DNA from: Pseudanabaena biceps
GTDB taxonomy: Bacteria; Cyanobacteriota; Cyanobacteriia; Pseudanabaenales; Pseudanabaenaceae
NCBI GenBank assembly: GCA_013361095.1
Contig: JAATWA010000001.1
Span: 2,520,501 to 2,584,500, forward strand
Length of the DNA: 64,000 nt
Direction of reading: 5' to 3'
In this document: piece by piece, positions 17,360 through 26,178 of the stretch
Numbering within the stretch: position 1 is the first letter of the stretch
How the letters are laid out: every line of letters begins with the position of its first letter
Notes under the pieces: model-generated
What the model was told of the DNA's origin: nothing
The model's input: only the letters and a program-made list of their open reading frames with translations
The model's database searches: none
Made by a program: the position numbers and the translations under genes

Positions 17360-18018
17360 ACGCTATGTCTTACTCCCGTAGTAAGCGGAGTCTGAAAGCG
17401 ATCTTGCTTGACGACTTGCAAACCTTCCTGCTCACAAAATATATCTAACTGTTCACTTTCTTCGGGTAACCATTGCCCCCGATACAAAACTGCTGTGCCG
17501 CTTTTTTTGAGAAATGGCAAGGCGTAACTAGCGCAGATGTCAGGCTTACCCACTGCCCTGATCACCGCCAGATCGTATTTCTTTTTGTATTGAGACAATT
17601 TATTAATGTCTTCGCCGCGTCCCCACTGGGCGATCGCATTAGTTAAACCCAACGCATTAATCGTTTCCTCTACAAAGGTAACTTTTTTTTGTTTGCTATC
17701 GACTAAGGTAATTTGCCATGACGGCTTTGCGATCGCGATCGGCAAACCCGGAAATCCTGCCCCTGTACCGATATCAATCACCTTCACGTCTTCGCGATCC
17801 CAAAATGTAAACACGCCTCGCAAAGAGTCCCACAGATGCTTTTCCCAAAAGTCATCGATCTCGGTAATCCTTGTCAAATTTTGTTTGCTGTTGCCTTCTA
17901 AAACAAATTCGTAAAGCTTATCAAATTGGGCGATTTGTTCAGGGCTAGGCATCCAGTTGAGAGTTGACTGCCAGTGATCAAATAAATGAGAGAAATGGGA
18001 CATAAAAACACAGAACAC
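17320..18018 (-). CDS. rsmG: 16S rRNA (guanine-527-N7)-methyltransferase
   Basis: 232-residue SAM methyltransferase that modifies G527 of 16S rRNA. The SAM-binding motif VIDIGTGAGFPGLPIAIAKP, then LVDSKQKKVTFVEE and the NLTRITEIDDFWEKHLWDS segment identify RsmG/GidB. The start may be the internal ATG of MSHFSHLF (18003), five codons on. The 3' end overlaps the convergent DUF6761 gene by 40 bp, so the last ~13 codons are coding on both strands. Confidence 0.92.
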   Translation of the reverse strand: MFCVFMSHFSHLFDHWQSTLNWMPSPEQIAQFDKLYEFVLEGNSKQNLTRITEIDDFWEKHLWDSLRGVFTFWDREDVKVIDIGTGAGFPGLPIAIAKPSWQITLVDSKQKKVTFVEETINALGLTNAIAQWGRGEDINKLSQYKKKYDLAVIRAVGKPDICASYALPFLKKSGTAVLYRGQWLPEESEQLDIFCEQEGLQVVKQDRFQTPLTTGVRHSVYLSPRSTSISNS

Positions 18019-18114
18019 AAAGTAGAAGAGGCTACATATCGCCCTATCTACTTTACTGGTAATCGCTATGCAAAACCCATAGAATTTTTTGGATAGCGCT
18101 CTCTTATAGCTGTC

Positions 18115-18183
18115 GCCATTCCCACTCAGAGATTAGCTGTACGGCGCGAAGCGCAGCACAGCTAATCTCTGAGTGGGAATGGC
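18115..18183. repeat. Type I hairpin repeat, 33-bp arms with two mismatches
   Basis: Arms GCCATTCCCACTCAGAGATT..., loop GAA; two of 33 pairs are broken (G-A and A-C near the core). The left arm overlaps the TATAGCTGTCGCCATT box. Confidence 0.85.
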
Positions 18184-18203
18184 GTAGGAAAAATCAAAAC
18201 CCA

Positions 18204-18242
18204 AACAGTGTGAGGCGGCGCGAAGCGCCGCCTCACACTGTT
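18204..18242. repeat. Type I hairpin repeat, right outer arm lost
   Basis: Perfect 18-bp arms AACAGTGTGAGGCGGCGC, loop GAA. The left flank AAAACCCA is present but the right flank reads CCACAAGT in place of TGGGTTTT. The same middle arm occurs at 39835. Confidence 0.8.
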
Positions 18243-18475
18243 CCACAAGTGACTATAAAACCCCAAAAGGCTATAAATGTCCAAAATCTGGCAGCGATCG
18301 CTATTTTCTAGATCCCTCTTTAGGTATTTGTAAAATTTTGACAATAAGAAGATAGTATTGTTACAACATTAAGATTCATGTAGCGATAATAAGTAGATGT
18401 GATCAATAAAGCCTTCTAACGTATCTAGCTACTTAAATATTGATAAAAAACAAAGTATTTATAAGGTAAAGATTA

Positions 18476-18703
18476 ATGACCGAACAAACCACCAAAGCCC
18501 GCACAGCATTTACTAAAGATGAGCGCGGCATCCTCAACAACTGGGCGATCGAACCTAAAATGTATGTTGAGCCAGGTGAGAGCCGCTTTGGATTTACTGC
18601 ATATGCTGAACTAATTAACGGTCGCCTAGCAATGATTGGATTTGTGGCACTTATTGCGATCGAGTTAGTAACTGGCAAGGGTTTGTTACAAATTATTGGT
18701 TAA
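18476..18703 (+). CDS. hli: High-light-inducible chlorophyll-binding protein
   Basis: 75 residues with one transmembrane helix. YAELINGRLAMIGFVALIAIELVTG is the Chl a/b-binding helix, with the E..NGR.AMIG motif that ligates chlorophyll. These proteins protect PSII assembly intermediates and bind chlorophyll and carotenoid under stress. The long polar N-terminus (~45 residues) resembles the larger cyanobacterial Hli/Scp type. Preceded by AAGGTAAAG and followed by a strong terminator. Which Hli subgroup it belongs to is not decided. Confidence 0.93.
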   Translation: MTEQTTKARTAFTKDERGILNNWAIEPKMYVEPGESRFGFTAYAELINGRLAMIGFVALIAIELVTGKGLLQIIG

Positions 18704-18713
18704 TCTAAATTAA

Positions 18714-18748
18714 ACAAATGGGGGGACACTAAGCGTCCCCCCATTTGT
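18714..18748. terminator. Terminator of hli
   Basis: 14-bp arms ACAAATGGGGGGAC / GTCCCCCCATTTGT, 7-base loop, followed by TGTTT. Confidence 0.85.
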
Positions 18749-18757
18749 TGTTTATAG

Positions 18758-19267
18758 GTGATTTTTATGACAAGATCTCAAGACCCGATTCAGTTTTTGA
18801 CCTTGGAAGAAGCCGACGCAATTAACGGCGCAATGCTTTCGACCATGGAAAAATTTATGACACGCATTACAGTCTCATCCCTAAGAATCGTGACTAAGAT
18901 TGCCGCAGAATTAGATATTCATACAGAGGATATATTAGCGGAACAAATAGTGAATTGGATTGAGAAAGATTCTTTAATTCGTAAAGATCAGGGTGAAGAT
19001 GCAGCTTTTTTGAAGTGGACTTCGCCATATCCAGACCTTGATTTTGAAGATACTAGACAGGATGTAGTTACACCAGCTCAGCTCTCAAGTCATGAAAAGT
19101 TTCTCACTCGCATGGTAATTTCGGCGATGCAGGTATTACAGGCGATCGCTAAAGATTGCACCATTCATGTTGAAGATTTGACGGTGGCGCAAATAATTTC
19201 TTGGGTGGAACATGATGCTAAAGTTAAGCGCGAACAGGGGATTGAGGCAGCATTTTTATCTTGGTAG
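18758..19267 (+). CDS. Uncharacterised protein with two tandem ~55-residue repeats
   Basis: 169 residues from GTG, or 166 from the ATG at 18767, which I prefer because AGGTGA precedes it at a suitable distance. Two copies of one helical module follow each other: EKFMTRITVSSLRIVTKIAA ... IVNWIEKD and EKFLTRMVISAMQVLQAIAK ... IISWVEHD, each ending QG.(D/E)AAFL.W. The module is acidic and helical with alternating hydrophobics. I do not recognise the family. It lies behind the hli terminator. Confidence 0.7.
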   Translation: MIFMTRSQDPIQFLTLEEADAINGAMLSTMEKFMTRITVSSLRIVTKIAAELDIHTEDILAEQIVNWIEKDSLIRKDQGEDAAFLKWTSPYPDLDFEDTRQDVVTPAQLSSHEKFLTRMVISAMQVLQAIAKDCTIHVEDLTVAQIISWVEHDAKVKREQGIEAAFLSW

Positions 19268-19318
19268 AATATCTCAAATTGAGATTGAAGATAAACGTTG
19301 CATTCTTCGGTTAGCATA

Positions 19319-19724
19319 TCAATTTAGAGAGATTAGCGGCTTAGTGGCGTTGATGTAAAGGAAGTGATCGCTTGTTTGCTCTTTCACAACTGTGAATCCT
19401 GAACTAGCGATCACATCTAGTAATTCTTGCTTTTTATCTATCCATCGGCTAATCGTTTCGGCGATCAATAAACTGCCACCACCTTTGAGGGTGCGATGGG
19501 CTTCTTGGAGATAGTTGGCGTAGTTTAGACCCATGAGAGATAGGGAAAAAATGGCGACATCGAGGGTGGCATCTGGGAGAGTGGTATGGGAGATGTCACA
19601 GGCTTGTACTTTTGCGTTGATGGCAATGTGGTCGAAGGAATGGACTTGATGATTGGGAAGTAATTCGGCGAGTTTGGCTTCACCGCAACCGAAGTCACCG
19701 ATCTGGAGATTAGTGTAGTTTTGG
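19319..19724 (-). pseudogene. RRP8-like SAM methyltransferase, 5'-truncated by an IS
   Basis: About 135 residues survive: QIGDFGCGEAKLAELL (SAM motif I), HSFDHIAINAKVQACDI, DVAIFSLSLMGLNYANYLQE and HRTLKGGGSLLIAETISRW, ending LYINATKPLISLN. These match the C-terminal two thirds of Rrp8-type rRNA methyltransferases. The frame runs straight into the terminal repeat of the neighbouring IS at 19725, and the missing N-terminal part is not found on the other side of the IS, so a deletion accompanied the insertion. Confidence 0.75.
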
Positions 19725-20685
19725 ATTGGACTTTGGACAAGAATGAAGCAAAAAAGATCGGCATTAAGCGAAAAGGGATAATGAGAGTTTCAACCAAAAA
19801 CAAATCATCATCCCTCTCCCCATTATGGCAATAATTGTCACAGAGACAGAATTTCAAAAATTCCGTGGCGAGTTGCACAGCCAATTCAAGAATTTAGCAG
19901 ACAGCACCATGGAGTTGTTGGATGCACTGTGTAGTAATAATAAGACAGCCAGTGTCGTGAAATTAAGTTTGAATCCACTATTTCGGCGAGGACACAGTGC
20001 GCTATTCAAAGCCATAGGAGCATTGTCATTTCGCGAAGTATCAAAAGTAGAAAATGGTGAGGGAGAAGATAGCCAACCGCGAGAGAAGGAAGAGATGCCA
20101 TTACTCGAATTGATAGCCGAGGTAGTACAGAAACCAGAGCAACGCCCATTTTACCTGTTAGGACTAGACTGCACGAGCGTAGAGCGTCAATTTGCCAAAA
20201 CACTGGCAGATCGAGGAATGGTATATCAACCGACGCAGATCAAAGGCAATAAACCGATAACAATCGGACACAACTATTCGATGTTGGCGGTGATACCCGA
20301 ACGACAAGAAGGAGACGCGCCATGGACAATTCCCTTAGACATGAGTCGGATATTGACAGAATCAAACAGTAATCAGAAAGGAATCGAGCAGGTGTTTTAT
20401 CAAAGTCCCGTAATTTCCGAAACACCTGTGGGCAAAGGACATCCCACTTGGTATGGGGCGCGGTTTGCGCTCAAAGAGCCAGATACATGGCATGAACCAA
20501 GTTCGGTGACCCAGTTTTCATATGAAAATCGCCGTGGACGAATTGTTAATGTCACGATTACCGCTTGGGCGAATATGCTGATGCGTGGTGGGAAGGCTAC
20601 ACCCACCCATAAGTTTCCCTTTACTTTATTGCGAATCGAGAGTATTGATGATTCTGGAAAATCTCTGTTTAAGTCCATGTGGCTA

Positions 20686-21479
20686 ATCGTCATGGCATTG
20701 CACAAATGAAAGATGAATCAAGAAAAGCTAGGAATTGATTTGTACTTAAGATAGTGAATTAACAAACGAATTGAATGTCTCAACATTTCTTCCGATTTTG
20801 AATAACATAAAGTTTTGCGATGCAATCGGGCAAGATAATGTCTCAGTCTTGTATTTTCACCCTCAACTCTAGTCATGTAGGTTTTGCTAATAATTTGATC
20901 TTCCGAGTTAACAAACATTTTATAGACACAGTAGCCATCGGTAACCCAGAAATAGCATTGCCAAACTTTAATCAATGTCCATAGAGTTTTAAAGGTTTGA
21001 CTACTCCTATCGCCTAATACCCAAGCCAATATACCTTGGCTAAAATGATTCACCGCAGTCCATAGCCAAATCAAGTTTTTTTTTGACCCAACAAAAGTCT
21101 GGAGTTCATCTAGTTCACCAACATCAGGAATAGTCTCAATCGGTGGATGCTCGGGTAATGGTTTGGCTACTTCTCTCACCCAGTTGATGACTGAATTATG
21201 GCTAACATCGGTGCATCTCTCGATCTGTCTAAATCCCATGCCGTTACAGTACATTTTTAGACATATTTTCTTGATATCTTGAGAATACCCAAGTACTGAG
21301 TAGCTATCGATGAACTGACGACCACAATCAGCGCAAATATGATTTTGCTTGTCTCCTCGTTTCCCATTCTTACGAATATGTGATGATCCGCACTTTGGAC
21401 ATTTCATTATGTTTCATTGCTTAAACTCGTTGTCTTTTATTTACTCATTCATCCTTCATTTGTGCAACGCCATCGTCAT
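20686..21479. mobile_element. IS1-family element, copy 1, with 8-bp target duplication
   Basis: Element 20694-21471 (778 bp). Ends GGCATTGCACAAATGAAAGA and, reversed, GGCGTTGCACAAATGAAGGA. Direct repeats ATCGTCAT at 20686-20693 and 21472-21479. It encodes the same 229-residue transposase as copy 2 (27944-28721) and has the same length, so transposition is recent. Confidence 0.93.
20718..21407 (-). CDS. IS1-family transposase, copy 1
   Basis: 229 residues in one frame, unlike classical IS1, which needs a frameshift. The N-terminal zinc finger is CPKCGSSHIRKNGKRG ... CADCGRQF, followed by a helix-turn-helix (GMGFRQIERCTDVSHNSVINW). Catalytic residues are in GELDELQTFVG, WVTDGYCVYK and RVEGENTRLRHYLARL (DDE). 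Intact, and identical in protein sequence to the copy at 27968-28657. Confidence 0.92.
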   Translation of the reverse strand: MKCPKCGSSHIRKNGKRGDKQNHICADCGRQFIDSYSVLGYSQDIKKICLKMYCNGMGFRQIERCTDVSHNSVINWVREVAKPLPEHPPIETIPDVGELDELQTFVGSKKNLIWLWTAVNHFSQGILAWVLGDRSSQTFKTLWTLIKVWQCYFWVTDGYCVYKMFVNSEDQIISKTYMTRVEGENTRLRHYLARLHRKTLCYSKSEEMLRHSIRLLIHYLKYKSIPSFS

Positions 21480-22070
21480 TGGTGAACGACGAGGCGAATT
21501 ATCATCGCTGCAATCCTATCAATCATACCGTCAACGTTTTGACCTCGAACATTCTTTTCGCTTTGGAAAACAGAATTTGCTTTTGACCGCTTTTGAAACT
21601 CAGTAATGTCGAGCATGAACAGCAGTGGGTTAAGTTTGTGATGCTAGCTTATGTCCAACTTTGGGCGGCTCATTCCCTCGCGGTTTCTCTTCCGCGTCCT
21701 TGGGAGAAGCATCTCTTGCCCGTTTCTTCTACTCGCATTTCTCCTTCAAAGGTTCAGCAGGACTGGTTCCGAATTATTTCTCAGTTGGGTTCCCCTGCCG
21801 GTTCTCCCAAAAACCGTGGTTATTCTTCTGGGCGCAAATCTGGAGAAAATCAGCCTCCTCGTCCTCGCCTTCCTGTCATTAAAAAATGCAAATCTCCTGC
21901 TTCTGCTCCTAAAATCTCTGCCTGATTTCTGCTGATTCTGGCATATACTACTATTTTCGTACTCCTGAATTATGAGTGCTTCCATTTCTCATGTCCAATA
22001 TTTAGGGCTTACTGAATGGCTCGTTTATCCATTTTTTGCTTCAATTTTTTCCAAAGTCCAATTAGGACAT

Positions 22071-22125
22071 AAAACCAAAAAGATGAGTGGCGGCGCTTTG
22101 CGCCGCCACTCATCTTTTTGGTTTT
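22071..22125. repeat. Type I hairpin repeat
   Basis: Perfect 26-bp arms AAAACCAAAAAGATGAGTGG..., loop TTT. Preceded by TTAGGACAT, followed by a TGTAGCTATAGC box. Confidence 0.88.
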
Positions 22126-22197
22126 GCCTTGTTGTAGCTATAGCTACATAACACTTTTAAAAAAAATTTTGGTTCGGATTTGAACGCAAATCACTGT

Positions 22198-23379
22198 CTA
22201 ATTGATTAAATTTTTATATAGATCAGCGATGATGATGTTAGAAAATAGCCATCCATCGGGCGGCGATAGGACAATTTTCTGATCCTGTGATTGGCTAATT
22301 AAATTGACCCAATGTTGATCTTGATAGGGTTCTAAAATTCTTAAAGCGCGATCGCAAAGTTCTTTGCCATAGGTTGATTGTAGAGCTTTTAAACTCAAAC
22401 CTTCCGCTAGTCGTAAACCTTGCATTAGGGTATCCATTAACTCTTCAGCTAGATCAATTGATGGTGCTGTAAATCCAACTCCCTCTGTTTGCCACTGGGC
22501 AAATGCATCCAGATATTCACGCATTTTGCGGGGGCGATCGCATCTTTGGCGATTTAGATAACTGGTTGCGCCCATACCGACTCCATAAAAAGACTGATTA
22601 TGCCAATAGGTCAAATTGTGTCGGGCTTGATAGCCTGATTGGGCATAGTTGGAGATTTCATAATGCTCATAGCCTGCGGCGGGGAGAGTTTTATGGGCGG
22701 CGAGATACATTTCTACGGTGAGAGATTCGGTTGGTAAGGGTTGATCGCCAGCTTGATAGCGTTTACCAAAGGCGGTTCCCTCTTCGATGGTGAGATCATA
22801 TACCGATAGATGGGTGGGCTGTAGGGCGATCGCAGTTTGTAGGGACAATTCCCAATCGCTCATCGTTTGATGGGGAAGCCCTGAGATTAGGTCAAGACTA
22901 AAGTTCTCGAAACCAGCTTTTTTTATGGCAGTGACAGATTCATAGATCTCCGCAACACTGTGACCACGCCCACAGATATCCAATAGTTCTTGTTGAAAAG
23001 CCTGTGCGCCCAGACTAATGCGATTTACGCCTAAACTGCGATAACCTTGCAAAGTTTCTAAACTAACTGTTCCTGCATTGGCTTCGAGAGAGATTTCGGC
23101 ATTGGGTGCGATCGCAAAGTGTTGCGCGATCGCTTGCATGATCTGTGCTAACTGCGAAACACTTAGTAATGATGGCGTGCCACCCCCAAAGAAGATAGTT
23201 TGCAATGAATGCTCAGGTGGATGTTCTGCAACTGTCAAAGCAATTTCTTGGCATAAAACATCAACATATTTCTGTTTGAGTTCTTCACCACCAGTAGTAA
23301 TCGCAAAGTCACAATAAAAACAACGACGTTTACAAAATGGAATATGGAGATATAAGGATTGTGGGGATAGCTGGCTCAA
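22198..23379 (-). CDS. hemW: Radical SAM heme chaperone HemW
   Basis: 393 residues. YLHIPFCKRRCFYCDFAI holds the radical-SAM CxxxCxxC (Cys16, 20, 23). FFGGGTPSLLS, GRGHSVAEIYE and NFSLDLISGLPHQT follow in the order of the HemN/HemW family, and the C-terminal winged domain is present. The single CxxxCxxC without the extra HemN cysteine and the short N-terminus favour HemW, which delivers haem to apoproteins, over coproporphyrinogen dehydrogenase. ATG start with MSQLSPQSLYLHIPF. Confidence 0.88.
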   Translation of the reverse strand: MSQLSPQSLYLHIPFCKRRCFYCDFAITTGGEELKQKYVDVLCQEIALTVAEHPPEHSLQTIFFGGGTPSLLSVSQLAQIMQAIAQHFAIAPNAEISLEANAGTVSLETLQGYRSLGVNRISLGAQAFQQELLDICGRGHSVAEIYESVTAIKKAGFENFSLDLISGLPHQTMSDWELSLQTAIALQPTHLSVYDLTIEEGTAFGKRYQAGDQPLPTESLTVEMYLAAHKTLPAAGYEHYEISNYAQSGYQARHNLTYWHNQSFYGVGMGATSYLNRQRCDRPRKMREYLDAFAQWQTEGVGFTAPSIDLAEELMDTLMQGLRLAEGLSLKALQSTYGKELCDRALRILEPYQDQHWVNLISQSQDQKIVLSPPDGWLFSNIIIADLYKNLIN

Positions 23380-23449
23380 GGGGTTGGTAGCTCAATAAAG
23401 TGATGTCAAGTTACAAAAGTAGATGCAGCGCTTTGCGCTTTCTTAAAAC

Positions 23450-23502
23450 CCAAGAAAAGTTTTGAATGGCTGGCTTTGCTAGCCATTCAAAACTTTTCTT
23501 GG
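23450..23502. repeat. Long hairpin with one G-T pair
   Basis: 25-bp arms CCAAGAAAAGTTTTGAATGG.., loop TTT, core GGCTGGC facing GCTAGCC. Outer AAAACCCAAG links it to type I. Confidence 0.75.
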
Positions 23503-23622
23503 ACTATACAAAGCTACAAAAGACTGTAGGAAGAGATTTTATAGAAGTTCACTACATCGGCAATGAAGTCTCTATAGAAGAGATTAACCTATTCCAAGAA
23601 AAATTGCATTAATATCTGCAAT

Positions 23623-23669
23623 CCAAGAATGAGTGATGCGGCGCTTTGCGCCGCATCACTCATTCTTGG
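23623..23669. repeat. Type I hairpin repeat
   Basis: Perfect 22-bp arms CCAAGAATGAGTGATGCGGC.., loop TTT. Confidence 0.85.
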
Positions 23670-23674
23670 GTAAG

Positions 23675-23720
23675 AGTCAAAACCTGTGGCGCATGCTGAG
23701 ATGCGACACAGGTTTTGACT
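23675..23720. terminator. Terminator of the CHASE2 cyclase gene
   Basis: 20-bp arms AGTCAAAACCTGTGGCGCAT / ATGCGACACAGGTTTTGACT with one mismatch, immediately past the cyclase stop codon on the minus strand. A related hairpin (CAAAACCTGT) lies at 45431-45462. Confidence 0.7.
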
Positions 23721-26045
23721 TTATATAGACTTGAGCCAATCCTTAATGTCATTGGGAACGGTTGTGAAATGGATATAGATTAAATTTTGGATGAGAGATT
23801 TTGATCTTGGGGAATGGGGGAGTAAGAGTTTATTCTCTAAGACTAAATATTCTGAGTTGTCAGCATTATTTGATAGAAATTGATCAATCACGATAGGATT
23901 TGACTGTTGATTTTTCAACACTTTGGCATAGATTTCTCCAGCTAGTTCTAGGTTTGAGAGACGCACATGGAATGAAATTTTGATATTGGTTAGCAAAGAA
24001 ATATGCTGATTAGTTGAAATCTCGGCTCCGTTGGCTGATATTCGTCGAAATTCACCAGAAAGTATTTCCGCGCCAAGATGCTTTTCTTCAAAGATTCTAT
24101 AGGCAAAAGGAATCGGTGTTGACAAGGGCTTGAGAGAGTCATTGAGCGAGGGAAGTTCGAGATTGTAAATACCGTCAATCCCACAGATATCGTAGATAGA
24201 AATTGGCTGCGAAACACCTTTGGGTTCTACTTGCATAGAGCTATTAGTTTTCACGATTTCTTCTACTTCTAGATAAGTACTTTCAGAGATCAAGATCTGT
24301 CCACCAACGGTGTAGGATTCAATGCGAGCAGTTAGATTCACATGATTACCGACAACTGCATATTTGGCGCGAGACTGCGAACCGATATTTCCTGCTACCA
24401 CTTCACCCGTATTGATCCCAATTCCCATCGCAATTTCAGGAAGTTCCATTTGGACTAACTTCTCATTGACAGTTTTCATAGCTAGTTGCATAGCGATCGC
24501 ACTAGCTACAGCCCTCTCAGCATCATCTTCACGATGAATTGGCGCACCAAAAAGAACTAAAATTGCATCACCAATAAATTCGTCAATCGTGCCTTGATAG
24601 GGTGCGATCGCTTCGGTCATTGTTCCTAAAAACACGTTGAGAATATCGACAACTTTTTCTGGTGGCATATTTTCGGAGACTGCCGAAAATCCCCGCAAGT
24701 CACACATTAAAATCGTTACTTTGCGGCGATCGCCTCCTAATTTCAAACCTTCAGGGGTTTCCAATAGACTCTTGACTACAGCATCGGTGAGATAGCGACT
24801 AAAGTAAGTCCGAATCTGCGCGGCAGTGATGGCAAGATAACTGGTTACGATCGCACCCCCACCCAAAAGCGCCATCATCGCAGGTGCAAAGGGCAACCAC
24901 CAACCATAATGTAAGGCGATCAAGCATGACCAAAAGAGCATATTCGCCAGCACAAATGCGCTCAGCGATCGCAAGAATATGACTAGCAACTCACGATCTT
25001 TAGTGTTGACATTGCGCCATTGCCAAATCAAAGTCGCTCCTGCTAAAGCCCAAACCAATATCCACAGAGATTCCCAATATTCATTCCATGACCGTATCAC
25101 TGGGCGACCATCAAGGGTGCTACTAAGAATATGACTAACAATCTGAGCGTGAACTTCCACTCCCGAAGTAAAAACACGAGTACTTCCCAATCCACTATCG
25201 ATGGGTGTAAAAAACCAGTCCCGCAAACTTACTGCCGTTGCGCCAATCATCACCACGCGATCGCGAAATAGATTAGGCGCGACTTTACCTGTCAATACAT
25301 CCGCCATTCGCACTACTTGATAGCCCTGCGATCGGCGATAGTTAATCATAAACTGGTGTCCACCGACATCGGCGCGACTATATCCGCCATCATTAGATTC
25401 TAATCTGGGTGGATTTAAAGCCTGTTCATAGGGAACTACCTGTTCACCATCGAGATAGAGCAGAGCTATCTGTAAACCAAAACTGAGAGTGAGATTTCCG
25501 TCAGGCAGTTGTAAAGATAATAAACCCCGCCGAATCCTGCCATCGTTATCAATGGGTAAGTTGACTGCGCCTACTTGTCCTAGTTCGGCAAGTACAGGTG
25601 GTGGCTTGATGTCAGAACTGGCTACAGAAAAGTTAGAATCCACTAAATCAGCTTTTTTGGTTGCGCCGATTAAAAAAGGAGTTGTTTTAAAGAGTTTTTC
25701 TAATTCTTTGTAGCCTTCACCAATGGGCTGATCACGAGCAAGATCTAGCCCGATCGCCCTTGGTTTTTGTTGTTTGACTCGAGTTAATAACTGCGTCAGC
25801 AAGCGATCATCAATGGGCCAGTTATATTTACGGATATCCTCTTCATCAATGCCAATAATTACCACCCGTGAATCAGTTGGCTCTAGAGATCGCCATCGAA
25901 AGAATTGATCGAGCATTGCTAGTTCAAGGGACTCTAAAGCTCCAATTAGCCTTAGCCCGATTACGAATACAGATATTGTTGGAGCAGCGATCGCAATGCC
26001 ACGCCATTTCCATAGGACATTTTTAAGGCGATCGTAAATTGCCAT
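23721..26045 (-). CDS. CHASE2-domain class III nucleotide cyclase, guanylyl-type residue, with C-terminal extension
   Basis: 774 residues. A first membrane helix near residue 20, an extracytoplasmic CHASE2 domain (about 40-320, with VVIIGIDEEDIRKYNWPIDD and VVMIGATAVSLRDWF), three helices (about 335-415), then a cyclase domain (about 440-620). Metal Asps lie in CDLRGFS and FIGDAILVLFG. The position that specifies the base, four before the second Asp, is Glu (residue 489, TIDEFIGD), as in guanylyl cyclases, instead of Lys; the partner position is Ala (KYAVVGN). The last ~120 residues (EFRRISANGAEIS) look PilZ-like, tentatively. A DUF928 gene lies upstream, as is common for CHASE2 proteins. Confidence 0.85.
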   Translation of the reverse strand: MAIYDRLKNVLWKWRGIAIAAPTISVFVIGLRLIGALESLELAMLDQFFRWRSLEPTDSRVVIIGIDEEDIRKYNWPIDDRLLTQLLTRVKQQKPRAIGLDLARDQPIGEGYKELEKLFKTTPFLIGATKKADLVDSNFSVASSDIKPPPVLAELGQVGAVNLPIDNDGRIRRGLLSLQLPDGNLTLSFGLQIALLYLDGEQVVPYEQALNPPRLESNDGGYSRADVGGHQFMINYRRSQGYQVVRMADVLTGKVAPNLFRDRVVMIGATAVSLRDWFFTPIDSGLGSTRVFTSGVEVHAQIVSHILSSTLDGRPVIRSWNEYWESLWILVWALAGATLIWQWRNVNTKDRELLVIFLRSLSAFVLANMLFWSCLIALHYGWWLPFAPAMMALLGGGAIVTSYLAITAAQIRTYFSRYLTDAVVKSLLETPEGLKLGGDRRKVTILMCDLRGFSAVSENMPPEKVVDILNVFLGTMTEAIAPYQGTIDEFIGDAILVLFGAPIHREDDAERAVASAIAMQLAMKTVNEKLVQMELPEIAMGIGINTGEVVAGNIGSQSRAKYAVVGNHVNLTARIESYTVGGQILISESTYLEVEEIVKTNSSMQVEPKGVSQPISIYDICGIDGIYNLELPSLNDSLKPLSTPIPFAYRIFEEKHLGAEILSGEFRRISANGAEISTNQHISLLTNIKISFHVRLSNLELAGEIYAKVLKNQQSNPIVIDQFLSNNADNSEYLVLENKLLLPHSPRSKSLIQNLIYIHFTTVPNDIKDWLKSI

Positions 26046-26110
26046 GAACTATCTCTAAATCACTGATTAAATTATAGGTATAGCTATAGCCATTTACATC
26101 GCTTTGCGCT

Positions 26111-26165
26111 CAAAACCTAAAAGAGAGGGGCGGCGCTTTGCGCCGCCCCTCTCTTTTAGGTTTTG
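26111..26165. repeat. Type I hairpin repeat
   Basis: Perfect 26-bp arms CAAAACCTAAAAGAGAGGGG.., loop TTT; preceded by TATAGCTATAGCCATT. Confidence 0.88.
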
Positions 26166-26178
26166 ATGTTACATGGAA

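Larger units (their letters stand above)
18019..18475. other. Region between rsmG and hli
   Basis: Two type I hairpins (18115-18183, 18204-18242) in the left half; the right ~200 bp is an A/T-rich region expected to hold the hli promoter. No gene seen. Confidence 0.5.
19825..21925 (+). pseudogene. Transposase of the decayed IS, interrupted and frameshifted
   Basis: The first part (19825-20693) reads a DDE-type transposase: LLGLDCTSVERQFAKTL holds the first Asp. An IS1-family element splits it after WLIV. The rest resumes at 21472 (GERRGELSSLQSYQSYRQRF, then FDLEHSFRFGKQNLLLTAFE with the catalytic Glu). A one-base frameshift near 21595-21606 then puts the C-terminus (NVEHEQQWVKFVMLAYVQLW) in another frame, ending 21925. 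Two independent lesions mean it is dead. Confidence 0.8.
19725..22062. mobile_element. Decayed IS (IS4-like clan) interrupted by an IS1-family element
   Basis: Imperfect terminal inverted repeats begin ATTGGACTTTGGACAAGAAT at 19725 and, reversed, ATTGGACTTTGGAAAAAATT at 22062; both continue into GAAGCAAAAAA. Without the 778-bp insert and its 8-bp duplication the element is about 1.55 kb. No clear target duplication: the left side abuts the truncated methyltransferase, the right side a TAGGACATAAAACC box of a type I repeat. Family assignment is uncertain. Confidence 0.7.
23380..23720. other. Region between hemW and the CHASE2 cyclase
   Basis: Contains a TTTTGAA-class hairpin (23450-23502), a possible gene remnant (about 23500-23612), a type I hairpin (23623-23669) and the cyclase terminator. 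Confidence 0.5.
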
